A stretch of 64,000 nucleotides of DNA from Arthrobacter sp. Marseille-P9274. Its GTDB lineage: Bacteria; Actinomycetota; Actinomycetes; Actinomycetales; Micrococcaceae. The stretch is taken from NCBI RefSeq assembly GCF_946892675.1, contig NZ_CAMPOV010000003.1, forward strand, positions 310,001-374,000, given 5' to 3'. Shown here in pieces: positions 60,037-64,000 of this stretch. Numbering within the stretch: the stretch's first letter is position 1; every line of letters starts with the position of its first letter. Below the pieces are notes generated by a model, which was not told the DNA's origin, ran no database searches, and saw nothing but the letters and a program-made list of their open reading frames with translations. The translations under genes and the position numbers were made by a program.

Positions 60037-62553
60037 GTGAACGGGCTGTGGAACGGGGCATGCCAAGGGTTTCCCAAGTTCTGGATGACGTACTGGGATG
60101 GTCTCTCGCCGGCTCCGGCCGCGAACGTACATGCATGGAAGGGCTTAGTGATGGGGAACAGAGCCTCCGATTTCGCCGGCCTGCACCAGGGCGCAGCAAC
60201 GCTAACAAATCCGCGCACTGGCGTGACCGGTTCCGCGGGCGTGCTGGACCTGTACATCAACGAGGGCTTCGTGCCGATGGTGGACGGAGCGCTCGTCTAC
60301 CACAGGGGTTTCGGAGACCGCCCGAGCGGGCTCAGTGATCCGAAGCCTAGTCTGCGGATTTCGCCGCACATCTTCACGCAATCAGGTGAAGTCATCGCCA
60401 GCCGAACCTACCCCCTCGGCCAGCCGGCGCCGCACGCGGGGCGGCCCCTGCCGGAAGGCCCCGACCCGGAGGAAAGGCTCTACTACCTGCCCCGGCGGCA
60501 GCACTGGGCCAGCTACTTTCCGGACCGGACCATCATCGCGGAAACGGGCAGCACCATCAGGCTGCGGATCCACAACCGGCTGGCCCAGACCCATGAACTG
60601 GCGATCCACGGCGCCGGCCCCAACCGGGGCGACGTCACCACCGGCGCCATCGCACCCGGCACTACCGCCACGCTGGTTCTGGCCGCGCCGGCTCCAGGCA
60701 CCTACCTCTATTCCGATCCGACCAACGCTCCGGTAGAGCGCACGCTCGGACTTTTCGGCGGGTTGGCGGTGATCGATCCGGACCGGGCGTGGCATCTGGG
60801 CCCGAACGGGCCGGAGTTCGAGCGCCAATGGCTCTGGATCTGTCATGACGTGGTGCCGGAGTGGGCGAAGGCGGCGTCCCAGGGCGGCACGGTCAACGGC
60901 ACATCGACGGACATTGCGCCGCGCTATTTCACACTGAACGATAAGGCAGGTTTCCAGTCCCTGGCCGTATCCGACGACGAGGAACTGAACGAGCGGAGGG
61001 AGGAAGACACCCTGCCCTCCGGTTTTCCGCGCCGGACCGACGTGCGGAACTTCAGCCGGTCGACGGAGCCCGGCACCGTCCTGACCGGCCAGCTGATCCG
61101 GATGATGAATGCCGGCATTGTGGGACACCAGCTGCACTTCCACGGCAACCACGTCTGGACGGTGCGTGCCAACGGCCGGGATCTTCCCCGCGAAAACGGC
61201 TCGATCATGGCCGACGGGCACGTCGCGCTGCAGCAGTGGGAGGACACTGTCTCGCTGATGCCATTGGAGCGCAAGGAAGCGATTCTGCCGATGTTCCGGC
61301 CACCGGACGTCGTCGATGCCGTGTGGGAGGCGCGCCGGGAAGACTGGACCTACCCGATGCATTGCCACGCTGAACCGTCACAGACCGCTGCGGGCGGGCT
61401 GTACCCCGGAGGCCTGGTCGCAGACTGGGTTTTGGCGGCCAACGAGGAACGCGACCAGCACCACCTCTTTGAGAGCCAGGTGGACTTTGCCTCCGACCAG
61501 CCGCACGAAGGCAGCCCCGAGACGCTGTTCCGCCAGCGTCCGAACGTCTCGATGGTGCTGGACTTCTTCAGCCGGGAGCTCGACTTCCCCGACAAATCTG
61601 AGCACGAGGTCTGGAGCTTCGAGAACGAAACCTCCGACGAGGGGCTGCCGGGACCGTTGGTGCGCGTCAGGGAGGGACAGCTGTTCCACGGAACCATCAA
61701 GCCGAGCAAACGCGTGCACACCATCCACTGGCACGGCCTCGAACCGGATCCCCGGAACGACGGCGTGGGACACACGTCCTTCGAGGTCACCGGCCACTAC
61801 ACCTACCAATGGAGGCCGGATCCAGGCGAAGCGGGCAATCCCAACCGCGGCGGAGCCGGTACGTACTTCTACCACTGCCATGTCAACACTCCGCTGCACG
61901 TCCAGATGGGCATGTTCGGCCCGATCATCATCGACCCCGCGATTGACGCTGTCGACCCGCCGATGCCGGGCACGCGGCGTGCCTTCGTCGACGGGCCGGA
62001 GTACGACATTGCCACCGAAACCTTCGTGGGACCGTACTCGCTGGACCCCCGCTGGCACGAGCTGAACCATGCAGCCGGACTCTCCGGAGAGGACGCCGGC
62101 CTGAACCGGTTCCGGGCGAGGCACTTCTATCTCCTCGGCGGCAACGTTCCCACCAGGCCCCGCGGCCGCCGGGTGTGGTCCGTCTCGAGCATGAAAGCCA
62201 ACACCCCGCAGAGCGGCCGGGCACCGACGTTGGTGCGGATGGTCAACGTGGACTACTTCCCAACCCTGACGGAGTTCACGGACATGCAGGGCAGGCCCGT
62301 GCCGTTGGCGGACGTCATTTCCCATGATGGCCGGCCATTCCGGGAAACTCCTGATCCGAACGGGGAGGCGCCGCCCGTCTGGTCAAGCGGCTCACCGCTC
62401 AGGACCAGCCGCATCGCCTCGGGAGCAGCGGAAAAGTACGACTTCCTGCTGCGGCCGCCCGGCCCGGGCCAGTACCGGATGACGGTCAAGTTCCTCTCCT
62501 GGGTACCGGGCGAGGTGCGCGCCACCAGGACCATCACGATCACCGCAGCCTGA
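60037..62553 (+). CDS. Large multicopper oxidase, probably 5'-truncated
   Basis: 838 residues from GTG 60037. Four HxH motifs that can build the trinuclear copper centre: HQLHFHGNHVW (about residue 364), YPMHCHAEPSQ (about 440), HTIHWHGLEP (about 563) and FYHCHVNTPLHVQMGMFG (about 613). The last also supplies the type-1 copper Cys, His and Met. The second HCH lacks the His and Met spacing, so one cupredoxin domain has probably lost its type-1 site. Cupredoxin domains lie at roughly 160-250, 330-450, 520-640 and 720-838. No signal peptide and no ribosome-binding site are visible. The open frame continues upstream through repeat copy 10 to 59890 without a start codon, suggesting loss of the original 5' end. 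Related proteins act on metals or phenols. Confidence 0.85.
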   Translation: MNGLWNGACQGFPKFWMTYWDGLSPAPAANVHAWKGLVMGNRASDFAGLHQGAATLTNPRTGVTGSAGVLDLYINEGFVPMVDGALVYHRGFGDRPSGLSDPKPSLRISPHIFTQSGEVIASRTYPLGQPAPHAGRPLPEGPDPEERLYYLPRRQHWASYFPDRTIIAETGSTIRLRIHNRLAQTHELAIHGAGPNRGDVTTGAIAPGTTATLVLAAPAPGTYLYSDPTNAPVERTLGLFGGLAVIDPDRAWHLGPNGPEFERQWLWICHDVVPEWAKAASQGGTVNGTSTDIAPRYFTLNDKAGFQSLAVSDDEELNERREEDTLPSGFPRRTDVRNFSRSTEPGTVLTGQLIRMMNAGIVGHQLHFHGNHVWTVRANGRDLPRENGSIMADGHVALQQWEDTVSLMPLERKEAILPMFRPPDVVDAVWEARREDWTYPMHCHAEPSQTAAGGLYPGGLVADWVLAANEERDQHHLFESQVDFASDQPHEGSPETLFRQRPNVSMVLDFFSRELDFPDKSEHEVWSFENETSDEGLPGPLVRVREGQLFHGTIKPSKRVHTIHWHGLEPDPRNDGVGHTSFEVTGHYTYQWRPDPGEAGNPNRGGAGTYFYHCHVNTPLHVQMGMFGPIIIDPAIDAVDPPMPGTRRAFVDGPEYDIATETFVGPYSLDPRWHELNHAAGLSGEDAGLNRFRARHFYLLGGNVPTRPRGRRVWSVSSMKANTPQSGRAPTLVRMVNVDYFPTLTEFTDMQGRPVPLADVISHDGRPFRETPDPNGEAPPVWSSGSPLRTSRIASGAAEKYDFLLRPPGPGQYRMTVKFLSWVPGEVRATRTITITAA

Positions 62554-63041
62554 AGCAACCACGGCGGACGCGGCACAACAATTTCCCATAGAAGCACAAG
62601 CATCTGGGCGTAGTCCGGGTGCGGTTCGGGACCGCCACTTGGCCCGGTTTCTTCCGGGCAGGCTCGGCCCTGTCAGGGAAGTGGATCCGGTCGGCCCAAG
62701 GACGCCCAGGCAAGGGCAATGACAGCGGTACAGGAACAGCGGGCGGCGCGGACGCTGAACGATCCGCTGGAAGTCCGCTTCACTCCGCAGGAGCTGCCCG
62801 CTGGCGGTGCAGTGGGACGATGGCCGTGGCCCGCGGTTACCGGCCGCTGCATTGGACCAGCGGTCGGATCCGGCAGAAAAGCCCCAGCGGAAGGGGGCTC
62901 CGGCACGGGAGCGTGGTCGAAATCGAGTCCTGGCGTCTCTAGTTGCAGGCGGCTTCCACGTCTCCCCTGCGCACCCTGGACGCAGTCCGCAGTGATCCAG
63001 CTCAAGGCAAGCCCCCGGCTTCGTCTTGGATCGCCTGCCGT
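62554..63041. other. Intergenic region after the multicopper oxidase
   Basis: 488 bases between convergent genes. A plus-strand frame from 62719 is open but has no family signature or ribosome-binding site. I see nothing firm. Confidence 0.4.
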
Positions 63042-63779
63042 TCAGGCCCGTTCCAGGACCGTCCTGAGCCGGGGGACCCGCAGGACCGAAGGCTCCTGCT
63101 GCAGCGGGTCGGTGTATTCGACTGAGAACGCCGCTGCTCCGGCCGGCGCCAGATAGCTGATCCAGAATTTTTCCGACGTCCGTGCGGCGACGGTATCCGG
63201 CCGCCGGCCCGAGCCCTGCATGGTGATGGTGGTCCCGCTGGTCTGATCCTTCAGCCGCAGCTGCCCCGGCGAGAACAGTCTCGGCTGGTCGGACGTGTTG
63301 CTGACTTCCACATCCAGCAGGACTACATCCCCCCAAGTCAGGTTCAACGGCATCGGCCACTCGCTGCCCGGCAGGAAACCTCCCGAGTGGCCGTGGCCGT
63401 CAACGGCCGAGGCCAGCTGGATGCCGTCCCGCGGGGCTGGCGCAGCCGCCAGCGTCTTTCCCGTACCCTCGAGCCTGCCCGGCGCCAACTTGCCCACGAG
63501 AGGTGAAGGCCGGCCATCGGCCGACAGCCGGCCCAGTCTCGCCGCGCGCAGCAAACGCACGGAGCCGAAGGATACTGCAGCGGTGGTCCTTGACCGTTCC
63601 GCCGACTTGGCAACGACACCGAAACTCGCGCCGCCGATAATGACGGCCACGCCGCCGCCGAACAACAGGCCCAGCTGTCGTCGGCTCAGGACGGCACCTC
63701 CCCAGGTTGCGGCAGCCGCAGAGTCGTCCTGCGGCTCCGTCAAGATATGGTCTTCCTGGTCTCCAAGGACTCGTGTCAT
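63042..63779 (-). CDS. Membrane-anchored extracytoplasmic protein of unknown function
   Basis: 245 residues. After a polar N-terminus comes a single hydrophobic segment (RRQLGLLFGGGVAVIIGGASFGVVA, about residues 34-58) preceded by paired Arg, which would anchor the protein with the rest outside. The outer part has a beta-rich DUF4352-like wording (WPMPLNLTWGDVVLLDVEVSNTSDQPRLFSPGQLRLKDQTSGTTITM). It is convergent with the multicopper oxidase, so it may be unrelated or serve a neighbouring copper/redox function. ATG 63779 is used; an upstream GTG start would add 45 residues of poor quality. Confidence 0.6.
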   Translation of the reverse strand: MTRVLGDQEDHILTEPQDDSAAAATWGGAVLSRRQLGLLFGGGVAVIIGGASFGVVAKSAERSRTTAAVSFGSVRLLRAARLGRLSADGRPSPLVGKLAPGRLEGTGKTLAAAPAPRDGIQLASAVDGHGHSGGFLPGSEWPMPLNLTWGDVVLLDVEVSNTSDQPRLFSPGQLRLKDQTSGTTITMQGSGRRPDTVAARTSEKFWISYLAPAGAAAFSVEYTDPLQQEPSVLRVPRLRTVLERA

Positions 63780-64000
63780 CGCCGGGACCGCCTTTCCCCC
63801 GATCGGCTGTGTCCCCCGATGCTCCCCGCTACATCTTGAAAAAGCCTTGTTCACCGGCTCTTCACACTGGCCTGCTGGCAATTGAGGGCCCGAAAGCACG
63901 ACGAGGAAACGCACGGCTAAGAGCTAAATCAGTAAGGAGGGGGAATCGCCAGTCGTAGCCGACCGTTTTGGCCATCTGCCACTTCCTTGAAGCCCTTCGC

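Noticed and set aside
62719-63156. Plus-strand open frame of 145 codons after the multicopper oxidase
   Set aside because: Its second half is antisense to the clear minus-strand gene and its first half has no ribosome-binding site or family pattern.

Overview
The window looks like an accessory, catabolism-rich stretch of a high-GC actinobacterium, most likely Arthrobacter or a close relative in the Micrococcaceae. The grounds are the strong GC bias at third codon positions, a copper amine oxidase that I recognise as very close to the Arthrobacter globiformis phenylethylamine oxidase, and many IclR/LysR/TetR/GlxA regulators each paired with transporters and small-molecule enzymes. I see no rRNA, tRNA, CRISPR array, replication gene or intact transposase. 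The genus is inference.

Layout. 1-5.3 kb: the end of a LysR regulator, a class III aminotransferase, a luciferase-like flavin oxidoreductase, a cysteine hydrolase and a GlxA-type regulator. 5.4-12.5 kb: an Lrp regulator beside an MFS pump, then an unusual double-length IclR regulator divergent from an operon of MHS transporter, 2-hydroxyacid dehydrogenase, RraA-type aldolase and a small protein. 12.6-16 kb: a decayed gene, an amino-acid permease and a secreted polysaccharide deacetylase.

16.6-35.2 kb is the most coherent block. It is an amine/alcohol catabolic regulon with three paralogous TetR genes, MoaF, an aldehyde dehydrogenase, three SDR dehydrogenases, an amidohydrolase, a flavin monoamine oxidase, a cupin, an MFS carrier and two copies of one permease. 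Four promoters carry the same 18-bp palindrome, consensus ACTAtAC-N4-GTtTAGT, laid over the -10 box. The two permease copies form a 1396-bp inverted repeat around a 5.6-kb segment that also holds a truncated aldehyde dehydrogenase copy. The block therefore appears to have grown by duplication and rearrangement.

35.7-38.2 kb: a same-strand set of an excalibur protein, a lipoprotein HNH (DUF1524-like) nuclease and a membrane-anchored HNH protein. The set is frameshifted at one end and abuts an arsC-like fragment at the other. 38.6-60 kb: a mosaic of gene blocks (nhaA plus a broken glpX; a CPA1 antiporter plus a desaturase; a sugar/polyol catabolic operon; an amine permease, aldehyde dehydrogenase and copper amine oxidase; an amylo-1,6-glucosidase). 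The blocks are punctuated by nine of the ten copies of a 19-bp repeat, GCCGATAACGGCGCATATG, all in one orientation and often at broken genes. 60-64 kb: a large multicopper oxidase whose reading frame runs back through one of these repeats, and a membrane-anchored protein of unknown function.

Taken together, amines would be imported by the APC permeases, oxidised by the flavin or copper amine oxidase to aldehydes, and the aldehydes oxidised to acids by the dehydrogenases. Several loci carry frameshifts or truncations, which I mark individually. Some of these could be sequencing errors in homopolymers.
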